Positions 16,548 to 24,273 of a stretch of DNA of 64,000 bases are shown in pieces. Position 1 is the first letter of the stretch. Each line of letters begins with the position of its first letter. The notes under the pieces are model-generated. The model saw only the letters and a program-made list of their open reading frames with translations, searched no databases and was not told the origin of the DNA. Origin of the DNA: JAAFIM01 sp964467315 (GTDB lineage: Bacteria > Bacteroidota > Bacteroidia > Chitinophagales > Saprospiraceae); assembly GCA_964467315.1 (NCBI GenBank), contig CAYXSA010000006.1, forward strand, positions 1 through 64,000, read 5' to 3'. Both the position numbers and the translations under genes were made by a program.

Positions 16548-17377
16548 AAGGGATAGAGCTGGCGGTAGTAATAGAAAAAATAAGAGTAAAGTGGAATTTT
16601 TGCACTGAATTGGCTATCCGAAGCAAAAGTGCTGCGCAAATGAGTAGCTATTTTTATTTTTTTAGCAGCCGCGATTAGTTGTATTTGAGTTTCAATATCT
16701 GCTGCTTGTACATCAGTTGCTTGTGTGAATTTTGTATTGCGAGAAAGATGATACCAAATTTCGCGTATAAAATTCCAGATATTTGGGTTGTGGAGCCCAA
16801 GATTTGCAATTCCTTCAAAGTCTGGTAAAGTCTCTCCCGTAGGAGCTTGGTATCCAGATAAAACACCGTTAACAGTGTATTTCAACAGCGCCACTTTTGC
16901 GCTATCGTGCAAAAAAGGGGCTATGTAGTTAGTTCCCCGTTTCTTATTGCAAGTTTTATCTTCGTTGCAAGAAGCGATTAGGTTGTAATAGGCTATATTA
17001 TGCGGTTGCGGTTTAGCACTCGAAAACGGAGCAGCAGGCGGAATATCTATACGCGAATTTCGGTCAAATAGAATTTTATGAATAACCCAATTTTTTAGGG
17101 GTGCCGCCGCTGTTTGATACTTAGCGGCTTCAGTGGTATCAGCGCTTTGTGGAATAATATGCTCTAATGTTACGGAGTTTTCTAATGTAGATATTTTGCG
17201 CATACAGTAGCAACACAAATTGCCTTGCTCATTTGCAAATAGCGCCCGTATCGTATCAGTTATCTCAGTATAAGAGGGGATATTGTACTCTGCATTCGCA
17301 ACTGACCAATTATTATTTAGCAGGTCTGCAATAGCAAGCGAAGCAGGCGAAAGCGGATTTTTGTTAATCGTTGTCAT
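16544..17377 (-). CDS. ptuB: HNH endonuclease, PtuB-like (Septu defence, TIGR02646-like)
   Basis: 277 residues. HNH core: zinc-binding CCYC (55-58), then VTLEHIIPQS (His73 of the LEH motif), NLIASC (132-137) and CNKKRG (143-148). This spacing matches the TIGR02646/PtuB group that partners an AAA-type ATPase. Expected role: DNA cleavage during phage infection, controlled by PtuA. It starts 14 nt before the end of ptuA in another frame, so translation is coupled. GC content is lower than in neighbouring housekeeping genes. No reverse transcriptase is nearby, so the retron variant of this module is excluded. Confidence 0.85.
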   Translation of the reverse strand: MTTINKNPLSPASLAIADLLNNNWSVANAEYNIPSYTEITDTIRALFANEQGNLCCYCMRKISTLENSVTLEHIIPQSADTTEAAKYQTAAAPLKNWVIHKILFDRNSRIDIPPAAPFSSAKPQPHNIAYYNLIASCNEDKTCNKKRGTNYIAPFLHDSAKVALLKYTVNGVLSGYQAPTGETLPDFEGIANLGLHNPNIWNFIREIWYHLSRNTKFTQATDVQAADIETQIQLIAAAKKIKIATHLRSTFASDSQFSAKIPLYSYFFYYYRQLYPL

Positions 17378-18707
17378 ACATATAGAGTTCGTCTTTGATG
17401 GATTGGGGTAAATCTGTCAGACCGAGATATTCGGCAAGTTGTTGCTCTGTGCGCTGGGCGGCTTCGTCGTAGCCTTGTGCCTTGAGTACGTGATAAGACT
17501 GTATAAAGCTTTCCACTGTCGAATTACGCGCAGGCGTATGCATAATCTCCGATACAGCCGTACTATAGTCTATGCCGTATATGCCTTCTACGATTTCGTT
17601 GCTGTAGTGGTTATTTTCGTTGGTAGAAAGTTGGATAATGCGCTGCTTGTCGGCGTACTCGCCGCTGGTTTTTAGGTTGGTGAGGACTAAGGGCGAATGC
17701 GTAGTAAGAATGAACTGCATCTCTGGGAAGGTGCGCGAGAATCGCTGTACTACCTCCTGCTGTAGGCTGGGGTGTAGGTGCAAATCAACTTCATCTATAA
17801 AGACGATGCCGCCGCTTTCGCGTTTTGCCCCATTGAGCGTGCAAGCACGAAAAGCCAAATCTAAAACTATCGAAAATAGACGTTTATAGCCTTGAGGCAG
17901 CATCTCAAAAGGCATAGACCGCCCGTCTTGGAACACAAATTCTATTCCTTTGAAAAATCTTAAAAAAGCAATTTGAAATCTTTGAGCTATTCCGTTTGTA
18001 GGATAATCAACTAATGGGGCTGTAAAATCCTTTATCTTTTTTTCGATAAAATTTAGTTCTTCTTCAAAAGCCAGCATAGTAGGGTCTTTTGCAAGTGCAT
18101 CAGAATGCTGTAAATGTTCTTTCCATGGCAAAATAGACATTTTTAGTTGTTCATAACGCTTTATCCAAAAAGGTATGTAGTTAAATTGGCTAGCCCAGTC
18201 ACTATAAGCAAAATTACGAGGAAGCACAGGCAAAAAACGCAAATGCTCTATTACTCTTGCTTTCTGCCATTTGTCCGATGTGACGTTGGGATATGCATCA
18301 GAATAGTATGCAAACATGGGCATAAATGGGAAGCCAGTTTGTTCATAGTGTTGCTTGATAAACTTGGGAAAATCTGATTTTAGTATGTCGCTATTATTTT
18401 CACTTATTTTTGCACTTTCCCAATGTAGTGTTTTATCTTGAAATATTGCCCAAGTTTCGATTATAAGCGGAGATTTAAATTTACGTTCTCGACCATCAAA
18501 AAAGGAGTCATATAAATTAAAACCGTAAGGTCCATTATTGAGTTGATTTTCCGCAAGCAAGCGAGAAAGCGACTTGCGCAGCGCAGAAAGCACATTCGAT
18601 TTGCCAGAGCCGTTTACGCCGATGAGTATATTTACGTGGCTGGCAAATTCTATTTCGTAGTCCTCAAAACAGCGATAATTGGTAAAATGGGCTTTGGTGA
18701 TGTGCAT
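17364..18707 (-). CDS. ptuA: SMC/AAA-type ATPase, PtuA-like (Septu defence)
   Basis: 447 residues from the ATG at 18707. The longer frame from 18845 reads through interspersed copy 8 and is rejected. Walker A GVNGSGKS (30-37), ABC-like signature region LPQGYKRLFS (270-279), Walker B IVFIDEVDLHLHP (301-313), and switch TTHSP (335-339). N-terminal MHITKAHFTNYRCFEDYEIE is typical of AAA15/OLD-like ATPases. First gene of a three-gene operon with overlapping starts. Length is in the PtuA range. The middle (about residues 60-240) is clearly more AT-rich than the ends, suggesting transfer. Confidence 0.87.
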   Translation of the reverse strand: MHITKAHFTNYRCFEDYEIEFASHVNILIGVNGSGKSNVLSALRKSLSRLLAENQLNNGPYGFNLYDSFFDGRERKFKSPLIIETWAIFQDKTLHWESAKISENNSDILKSDFPKFIKQHYEQTGFPFMPMFAYYSDAYPNVTSDKWQKARVIEHLRFLPVLPRNFAYSDWASQFNYIPFWIKRYEQLKMSILPWKEHLQHSDALAKDPTMLAFEEELNFIEKKIKDFTAPLVDYPTNGIAQRFQIAFLRFFKGIEFVFQDGRSMPFEMLPQGYKRLFSIVLDLAFRACTLNGAKRESGGIVFIDEVDLHLHPSLQQEVVQRFSRTFPEMQFILTTHSPLVLTNLKTSGEYADKQRIIQLSTNENNHYSNEIVEGIYGIDYSTAVSEIMHTPARNSTVESFIQSYHVLKAQGYDEAAQRTEQQLAEYLGLTDLPQSIKDELYMYDND

Positions 18708-18737
18708 GATATCGGGATTATGGCAAAATGTAAAAAT

Positions 18738-18848
18738 GCGTGAGCGGGTGGAAGGGCGCGTGCGCTTTGCGCACGCGGTATGCGCCAAAGGCGCGTACTG
18801 AAACCCTGCAACACGCGACCGCGCCGCCTTTAGCGGCGCGGGCACGCC
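18738..18848 (-). repeat. Three-stem interspersed element, copy 8 (degenerate)
   Basis: Minus orientation. The GGCACGCC end, GCGCCGCC/GGCGGCGC-like arm and GCGTGAG end are present, but the AGCCCGACC core has decayed to ACACGCGACC and the GGATAG motif is lost. It lies 30 nt upstream of ptuA and could be part of its leader. Confidence 0.7.
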
Positions 18849-18865
18849 AAAAAAAACGATAAAAA

Positions 18866-20740
18866 TTACTTCTTCGCAGGGACGTAGAGATTATTGCCGC
18901 GTTTGTAATCGGCGAGGCGATTGGTCGGGTCGATGCTAATTTTTCGCACTTTCGACTGCTGCACGGGTATCATCAATTCGTATTTGGGGTGCGTCCAGCG
19001 CCAGTCGGGCAAAATGACGCGCCGCCCGCCGTAGAGTCCTTCTGCCTTTTTTTCACCGCGCATGAGGTCGAGCGGAATGTAATAGAGCATCTCGACGGTT
19101 TGCCCTTTTGCGTCCTCGTACTCGACGACCAAATCTATAGGCATGGGGAATTTGCCGATGCGCTCCAAAATGATTTTTGTTTCCGTGCTGCCTTCTTCGC
19201 CTGTGATTTCTTTGACGGCGTAATCGATAAATTGAATGCTATTGACGAAGTATTCCTTGTACCAATCGAGTTCCAGCCCGCCGCTCGCCTTTTCCATGAT
19301 GCGGATAATGTCGTTGGGGTTGGGGTGGCGAAAGCGCCAAACATTGTAATAATCAAGCATTCCTTTATCAAAAGCCTCTTTGCCGATGATGTATTCCATT
19401 TGGTGCAAAAACACTTCGCCTTTGGAGTAAGCAGCCTGCCCGTAGGCGGTATTGGACTGAAAATGGTCGGCGTGTGTGCTGAGGGGCTCTTCGATTTTTT
19501 GCTCAATGAGCGCAAAATAGCCCTTGTAGGCGCTTTCGTGTATGGTCGCCTGATTGGTGTTGGGGAATAGGTACGCCATGACGACGGCGCTGGCGTAGGA
19601 GGTGAAACCCTCGTCCATCCAAGAATGTAGGCTCTCGTTGGTTGCCATGAGCATCTGATACCAATTGTGCATGAGTTCGTGCACCATCACGCCGACGAGG
19701 CTACCGATATTGCGCCGTCCTGTGATGAGGGTGCACATGGGGTATTCCATGCCGCCGTCGCCGCCTTGTATGAAGGAGTATTGGCGGAAGGGATACACGC
19801 CGTAGCGGTTTTGTATGAATTTGAAGGCATTGACCATATAGGGTTGCGCCTTTTTCCAAGTTTCTTTGTGTTCGGCTTCGTCTTGATAGAGAAAATGTAT
19901 TTTGATGGTATCATTGAGGTCGACGACATCGTGAATATAATCTCTATCTGCGCCCCAAGCGAAATCATGCACATTGGGCGCGACGAAATGCCAAGTGAGT
20001 TTTTCGGCTTTGGGGTCATTGACGACCTTAGCGCCTGTGTCTTCGTAGCCGCAGCCAATTTCGTTGGGATTTTGCAGGTAGCCCGAAGCGCCGATGATAT
20101 AATTGCGGTCTATCTTTATTTTTACATCAAAATCGCCCCAGATGCCGTAAAATTCGCGCCCGACATAAGGGTTGGCGTGCCAGCCCTGCTCGTCGAAATT
20201 GCACATTTTCGGATACCATTGGGTCATGGAGTAGTCTACGCCTTCGGAGCTATTGCGCCCAGAGCGGCGGATTTGCAGGGGGACTTGAGCCTCAAATTCC
20301 ATGTCGAAGGTATCCACGCCGCCTGCGGGTATGGGGCGGGCGAGATTGACCTCTAAGATGCTTTCGTTGACCAAAAAATTCAGCGGCGTACCGCTTTGGC
20401 GCAGGGAGCGCACGTTTTGGTAGCCGATTTCATCGGGTTTGAGCTTGCTGATGCGGCTGGCTACGCGCATATCGGGGTCGTTGATGGTGCGCGAGCGTAC
20501 ATCCATCATGCTACCAGGCTGGAAGGCGTTAAAATAGAGATGATAGAAAACGCGGTCGAGGCTTTCGTTGGAATTGTTGTATAAAACGATGCGCTGTTTG
20601 CCTTTGAAGCGATGCGTTTTTACGTCCATATCGATTTCCATCGCATAACTGATGCGCATTTGCCAGCGTTCTTGTTGGGCTTGGGTCGAGGAGGAGGCGC
20701 AGAGTAGGAGCGCCAGAAGGATAATTGGGGAGTACTGCAT
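18866..20740 (-). CDS. M1 family aminopeptidase-like metallopeptidase, secreted
   Basis: 624 residues from the ATG at 20740; upstream codons come from a heptamer repeat. Signal peptide MQYSPIILLALLLCASSSTQAQ. Gluzincin zinc site HELMHNW followed after 18 residues by the third ligand Glu in SWMDEGFTSYA. The substrate-binding GGMEY motif (GDGGMEYPMCTLI) is present. It removes N-terminal residues from peptides, probably in the periplasm or outside. Typical of the bacteroidete M1 proteins of about 620 residues. Single gene, with repeat-rich gaps on both sides. Confidence 0.93.
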   Translation of the reverse strand: MQYSPIILLALLLCASSSTQAQQERWQMRISYAMEIDMDVKTHRFKGKQRIVLYNNSNESLDRVFYHLYFNAFQPGSMMDVRSRTINDPDMRVASRISKLKPDEIGYQNVRSLRQSGTPLNFLVNESILEVNLARPIPAGGVDTFDMEFEAQVPLQIRRSGRNSSEGVDYSMTQWYPKMCNFDEQGWHANPYVGREFYGIWGDFDVKIKIDRNYIIGASGYLQNPNEIGCGYEDTGAKVVNDPKAEKLTWHFVAPNVHDFAWGADRDYIHDVVDLNDTIKIHFLYQDEAEHKETWKKAQPYMVNAFKFIQNRYGVYPFRQYSFIQGGDGGMEYPMCTLITGRRNIGSLVGVMVHELMHNWYQMLMATNESLHSWMDEGFTSYASAVVMAYLFPNTNQATIHESAYKGYFALIEQKIEEPLSTHADHFQSNTAYGQAAYSKGEVFLHQMEYIIGKEAFDKGMLDYYNVWRFRHPNPNDIIRIMEKASGGLELDWYKEYFVNSIQFIDYAVKEITGEEGSTETKIILERIGKFPMPIDLVVEYEDAKGQTVEMLYYIPLDLMRGEKKAEGLYGGRRVILPDWRWTHPKYELMIPVQQSKVRKISIDPTNRLADYKRGNNLYVPAKK

Positions 20741-20742
20741 AT

Positions 20743-20779
20743 AGTTACGAGTTACGAATGACGAATGATGAATGACGAA
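20743..20779. repeat. Period-7 tandem repeat (GTTACGA/ATGACGA)
   Basis: Five heptamers directly upstream of the M1 peptidase start; read on the minus strand they encode the spurious HHSSFVTR. Confidence 0.85.
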
Positions 20780-20800
20780 CACGAAGTGAACGCGAAGCGC

Positions 20801-20845
20801 ATAGTACTTGCTACCACTGCCGCCTTAAGGCGGCATAGTACCTAC
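20801..20845 (+). repeat. Small hairpin repeat family B, copy 1
   Basis: ATAGTACTTGCTACCACTG, then the hairpin GCCGCCTTAAGGCGGC, then ATAGTACCTAC. Copies 2 and 3 are at 22571-22631 and 31171-31240. Copies 1 and 2 are each followed by CATAAAGCACAACC. Confidence 0.7.
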
Positions 20846-20883
20846 GACACAATGCACAACTTGCACATAAAGCACAACCGTAA

Positions 20884-20913
20884 TTGCAAAGTTAGGCTTT
20901 TTTTGTATTTTTG
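20884..20913 (+). promoter_or_regulatory. Promoter of the DUF6913-like gene
   Basis: TTG (20884-20886), 19-nt spacer, TATTTTTG (20906-20913). The gene starts at 20944, giving a leader of about 25 nt. Confidence 0.6.
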
Positions 20914-20943
20914 CGCCGCCTAAGGAGGGGCTAAATCAGCATT

Positions 20944-21528
20944 ATGGGATTATTCGACAGCATTCGCAAGGTTTTTTTTCAGCGCGAGCAGCAGCGAAAG
21001 CAGCAAGGGCAGACGCATCTGCGTAGGCGTTTTTTACGCTTTGCCGACTGCCGTGCGGTAGGTTTTTTGCTCGATGCGAGCGATGCCGATACGCGCCTGC
21101 CTTTGTGGCTCTTTGCGCGGGAGCTGGCTGCAGGGGGCAAAAAAGTTGCCGTTTTGATGTATTTCGATGGTAAAGATTTGCCCGCCGAACTCGCCTCCGA
21201 AGCCGAACGCCGCCTCACAGGCTGCGAATATCAGTTCTTCACGCATAAAGACTTATCTTGGTCGCGCCTGCCTCAAGGCGAGCAAATAGAGCGATTTATA
21301 CAGCAAACTTACGATTGGCTTTTAGTGCCCAAACTTGCCGCTCATGCGCAGTTGGATTTTCTCGCTGCCGCTTCACCCGCCGCTATGCGTATTAGCTGTT
21401 ACACGGGGGGAGAGCAAGATGTAGAGCCCTACGATTTTTTCGCCGCTTTGCCCCAGACCGCTTCCAGCCTGCCGCCTTATATTCAAGCCCTGCGGCAGCT
21501 GCTGCATATTCCCACAGAGGTTGTTTAG
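20944..21528 (+). CDS. Conserved bacteroidete protein, DUF6913-like
   Basis: 194 residues, no signal peptide. A basic N-terminus (REQQRKQQGQTHLRRRF) precedes a Rossmann-like region with alternating hydrophobic strands (AVGFLLDASD, KKVAVLMYFDG, YDWLLVPKLAA). I recall this layout from the DUF6913 family of unknown function. It ends 6 nt before a period-7 repeat and is followed by the GGGP synthase gene on the same strand, 113 nt on. Function unknown. Confidence 0.75.
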   Translation: MGLFDSIRKVFFQREQQRKQQGQTHLRRRFLRFADCRAVGFLLDASDADTRLPLWLFARELAAGGKKVAVLMYFDGKDLPAELASEAERRLTGCEYQFFTHKDLSWSRLPQGEQIERFIQQTYDWLLVPKLAAHAQLDFLAAASPAAMRISCYTGGEQDVEPYDFFAALPQTASSLPPYIQALRQLLHIPTEVV

Positions 21529-21534
21529 GTAATG

Positions 21535-21620
21535 AGTAGTAAGTAGCAGGTAGTAAGTAGTAAGATTTTTTACGCTCCTACTACCTACTACTTACTACCT
21601 ACTACTTACTACCTACTACC
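21535..21620. repeat. Period-7 repeats in inverted arrangement
   Basis: Left half is AGTAAGT-type heptamers (21536-21564), right half is CTACTTA/CTACCTA-type heptamers (21578-21620). The two are largely complementary, so the transcript could form a long imperfect hairpin between two same-strand genes. Confidence 0.85.
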
Positions 21621-21641
21621 TCGCCCGTATGCAAATCCAAT

Positions 21642-22376
21642 ATGTACCAACGATTTTTGCAGAGTCAACAAAGGGAGGCGCAAGCCTGTTTTTGCCTGTT
21701 GATAGACCCCGATAAACTCAGCTTGCGCGAGGCGGATAGCATCGTCGAACTAAGCCAAAAGGCAGGCGTGGACTGCTTTTTTATAGGCGGCAGCCTCTTA
21801 GTCAATGACCAACTCGATGCCCTGCTGATGCGCATACGCCAGCAATGCAATATCCCGCTCGTGCTGTTCCCAGGCAGCTCGCGTCAACTTAGCCATCGCG
21901 CCGATGCGCTCTTGCTTTTATCGCTAATTTCGGGGCGCAACGCCGAATTGTTGATAGGCAAACACGTCGAAGCCGCCCCATTTTTGCGCGCTTCGGGGCT
22001 GGAAATCATGCCGACGGGCTATATGCTCATCGATGGCGGCGTAGCGACCTCCGTGTCTTACATGAGCAACACGGTGCCCATTCCCGCCAATAAAAACGAT
22101 ATTGCCGCCTGCACCGCGCTCGCGGGCGAGCTTTTGGGGCTAAAACTAATCTATATGGACGCAGGCAGCGGCGCGCAAAAGCCCGTTTCCGACGAAATGA
22201 TACGCACCGTAGCCCAAACCGTCAGCCTGCCGCTCATCGTCGGCGGGGGCATACAAAAGCCCGAAACTGCCGCCGCCAAAGTGCGGGCGGGCGCTCATGC
22301 CCTCGTCGTGGGCAACGCCATCGAGAAAGACCCCAGTCTGATACTCGATATAGCCCAAGCCGTACATTTTCCTTAA
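21642..22376 (+). CDS. Geranylgeranylglyceryl phosphate synthase family protein
   Basis: 244 residues. TIM-barrel prenyltransferase of the GGGPS/PcrB family: LIDPDKLS near the N-terminus, FIGGSL, PLVLFPGSS, an EIMPTGYMLIDGG loop, YMDAGSGA, and a phosphate-binding IVGGGIQKPE then VVGNAIEKD. It joins a long-chain prenyl diphosphate to glycerol-1-phosphate. Members are widespread in Bacteroidota, where the lipid role is not settled in what I recall. Full length; motifs intact. Confidence 0.93.
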   Translation: MYQRFLQSQQREAQACFCLLIDPDKLSLREADSIVELSQKAGVDCFFIGGSLLVNDQLDALLMRIRQQCNIPLVLFPGSSRQLSHRADALLLLSLISGRNAELLIGKHVEAAPFLRASGLEIMPTGYMLIDGGVATSVSYMSNTVPIPANKNDIAACTALAGELLGLKLIYMDAGSGAQKPVSDEMIRTVAQTVSLPLIVGGGIQKPETAAAKVRAGAHALVVGNAIEKDPSLILDIAQAVHFP

Positions 22377-22396
22377 ATTTAAGTTTTCTTTTTTTG

Positions 22397-22476
22397 GGCG
22401 TGCCCCCGCGCCGTTGGCGCGGGGTCGGGCTATCCGTTGCAGCGCCTTGCGGCGCTTCCACTGCTATCCCTCACGC
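22397..22476 (+). repeat. Three-stem interspersed element, copy 9 (minimal)
   Basis: At 80 bp one of the two shortest copies and the clearest model: outer GCGTG/CACGC, arm 1 CCCCGCGCC-GTT-GGCGCGGGG, core TCGGGCTATCC, arm 2 AGCGCC-TTGC-GGCGCT, then CTATCCCTCACGC. Confidence 0.92.
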
Positions 22477-22487
22477 ATTGGCGCGAC

Positions 22488-22519
22488 CGAATGACGAATG
22501 ACCTCTAACTAATGACGAA
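22488..22519. repeat. Period-7 tandem repeat (ATGACGA), degenerate
   Basis: ATGACGA units with interruptions, directly after interspersed copy 9, followed by AAGCGAAGTTAACGCGAAGC-like sequence. Confidence 0.7.
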
Positions 22520-22570
22520 AACGAACGGCGAAGCCCTCCGCGAAGCGAAGTTAACGCGAAGCGAATGACA

Positions 22571-22631
22571 AATAATACTTGCTACCGCTGCCGCCGCAAG
22601 GCGGCATAGTACCTATACATAAAGCACAACC
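22571..22631 (+). repeat. Small hairpin repeat family B, copy 2
   Basis: ATACTTGCTACCGCTG, hairpin GCCGCCGCAAGGCGGC, ATAGTACCTATA, then CATAAAGCACAACC shared with copy 1. It lies upstream of the DUF4270 gene. Confidence 0.7.
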
Positions 22632-22755
22632 TTATACAGAATACCCATAATCGTAACTTGTAACTCCCAACGAACATAGCCATATAGCCGTTTTGCTTTG
22701 GGCTGCGCTGCCCCTGCTGCTGCGCTTTTTTTCTTTTTGTGCCATTATCAAAACT

Positions 22756-24063
22756 ATGAATATACAAATGCGTGCCCTGCTGCTATTGGCGGTGCTGGGT
22801 TTTTCGGCTGGCTGCAGCGATACGACGGAATTGGGCTTATCGCTCGTAGAGCAAGAGCGCTCCAATGTACTCTTTACCGATACTTTAACGATGGATATGT
22901 CCGTCGTCGAAACGATGCCTTTTTCTACGACCTCGCCCTCGCGCTGGCTCTGCGGTGCTTATGAAGACCCTGTTTTCGGTACTTCACAGGCGGGTTTTTA
23001 CTGCAATTTTCGCGTGCCGACGACGAATGTAGTTTTTCCGACTGCCACTGTCGATTCGCTCGTTTTGACGCTCGTTTATGATACGCTGGGGCATTACGGC
23101 TCTATCCTCACCCAGCCCAACGCCCAAACTTGGGAGGTTTTTGAGCTGTCGGAAGCTATGTCGGCAAGCGCTACCTATCGCTCCAATGCTACTTTTGCCC
23201 TCAAATCGCAGCCCCTCGCCGATAATGTCGTCTTCACGCCCAATTACAAAGACAGCGTACAAATCGACACCACCCGCCTGCCCGCACACCTGCGCATACG
23301 CTTAGACGATAATTTTGCGCAGACCCTGCTCACACCCACCCAAAGCGACGCATACACCACCAACAATAATTTCAAAACCTATTTCAAAGGCATATACATC
23401 CGCCCCGTCGCAGGCGCAGCCAACGATGCTATCGTCCGCTTCTTGCCCAAATCGGCGCATACCAAACTCACCCTCTATTACACCGACCGCAGTGGCACTA
23501 CCCCCATCGCCAAAACCTTTAGCTTCCTCACCGATACGGATGCCGAATCCGTCGTAAACACCACACACGATTACACAGGCACAGAGGTATTAAGCAATAA
23601 CCCTACGGACTCCCTCGTTTACCTGCAAGGTATGAACGGTGTAGGCATACGCCTCCAATTCCCCACCCTCCCCAACCTGGGACGCATCGTCGTCAATAAA
23701 GCCGAAATACAACTACAGTCGCCCTTCTCCGAAGATAGCACCCGACCCATTCCGCCCCAGCTCGTCGCCGCCGAAAAATTGGACACCACCTACGAACTCG
23801 CCGATGATATTATTACCTCCCTACAGCGTACAGGCACGTATATCCTCTTCGGGGGCTCGCGCCAAACCATGACCCAAAGCCTCTTCCGCTACCGACTCAA
23901 TGTATCCGAATACTTCCAGCGCATCGCCGACGGAGCAATCGCCGATAGCTCCATGTATATACAGGCTGTAACCGTACTCGAACCGTATCGGCTGATTTTG
24001 ACCAACCAAAGACATAGCTCCTACACGGCAAAACTCCTGCTGACGTACACGAAAATAGATTAA
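22756..24063 (+). CDS. DUF4270 family lipoprotein
   Basis: 435 residues from the ATG at 22756. Lipoprotein signal ending in FSAGC (Cys around residue 20), then DTTELGLSLVEQE, typical of bacteroidete DUF4270 proteins, with beta-rich repeats and the internal GFYCNFRVP and GMNGVGIRLQFP stretches. Probably an outer-membrane-anchored surface protein; biochemical role unknown. In other bacteroidetes DUF4270 often sits near a starch/glycogen synthase; here glmS follows after interspersed copy 10, on the same strand. Confidence 0.88.
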   Translation: MNIQMRALLLLAVLGFSAGCSDTTELGLSLVEQERSNVLFTDTLTMDMSVVETMPFSTTSPSRWLCGAYEDPVFGTSQAGFYCNFRVPTTNVVFPTATVDSLVLTLVYDTLGHYGSILTQPNAQTWEVFELSEAMSASATYRSNATFALKSQPLADNVVFTPNYKDSVQIDTTRLPAHLRIRLDDNFAQTLLTPTQSDAYTTNNNFKTYFKGIYIRPVAGAANDAIVRFLPKSAHTKLTLYYTDRSGTTPIAKTFSFLTDTDAESVVNTTHDYTGTEVLSNNPTDSLVYLQGMNGVGIRLQFPTLPNLGRIVVNKAEIQLQSPFSEDSTRPIPPQLVAAEKLDTTYELADDIITSLQRTGTYILFGGSRQTMTQSLFRYRLNVSEYFQRIADGAIADSSMYIQAVTVLEPYRLILTNQRHSSYTAKLLLTYTKID

Positions 24064-24109
24064 GGCGGCAGTTTCCTAAATTTTATAGCAAAACGCTTTA
24101 TGATAAATT

Positions 24110-24235
24110 GCGTGAGGGATAGTAATGTAGAGCCGTAGCATGCTACGGCTCGCAATGAATAGCCCGACCCCGCGACAGTAGAGCCGTAGCATGCTACGGC
24201 TCCCGCGCCAACGGCGCGGGTCGCGGGGGCACGCC
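24110..24235 (-). repeat. Three-stem interspersed element, copy 10
   Basis: Minus orientation. Both arms carry the same 20-bp palindrome AGCCGTAGCATGCTACGGCT, showing that the palindrome is a unit that can occupy either arm. Confidence 0.92.
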
Positions 24236-24273
24236 CAAAAAATATAAAATTATTCCACCAACCATATAATTAT

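Noticed and set aside
15384..18707. Retron-type Septu (with reverse transcriptase)
   Set aside because: No reverse transcriptase or msr/msd-like RNA lies near the operon.
18708..18845. 46-residue N-terminal extension of the PtuA-like ATPase
   Set aside because: It is encoded by interspersed copy 8; the family start MHITKAHFTN is at 18707.
24236..24273. glmS ribozyme upstream of glmS
   Set aside because: The gap is 38 nt after interspersed copy 10 and shows no ribozyme core.
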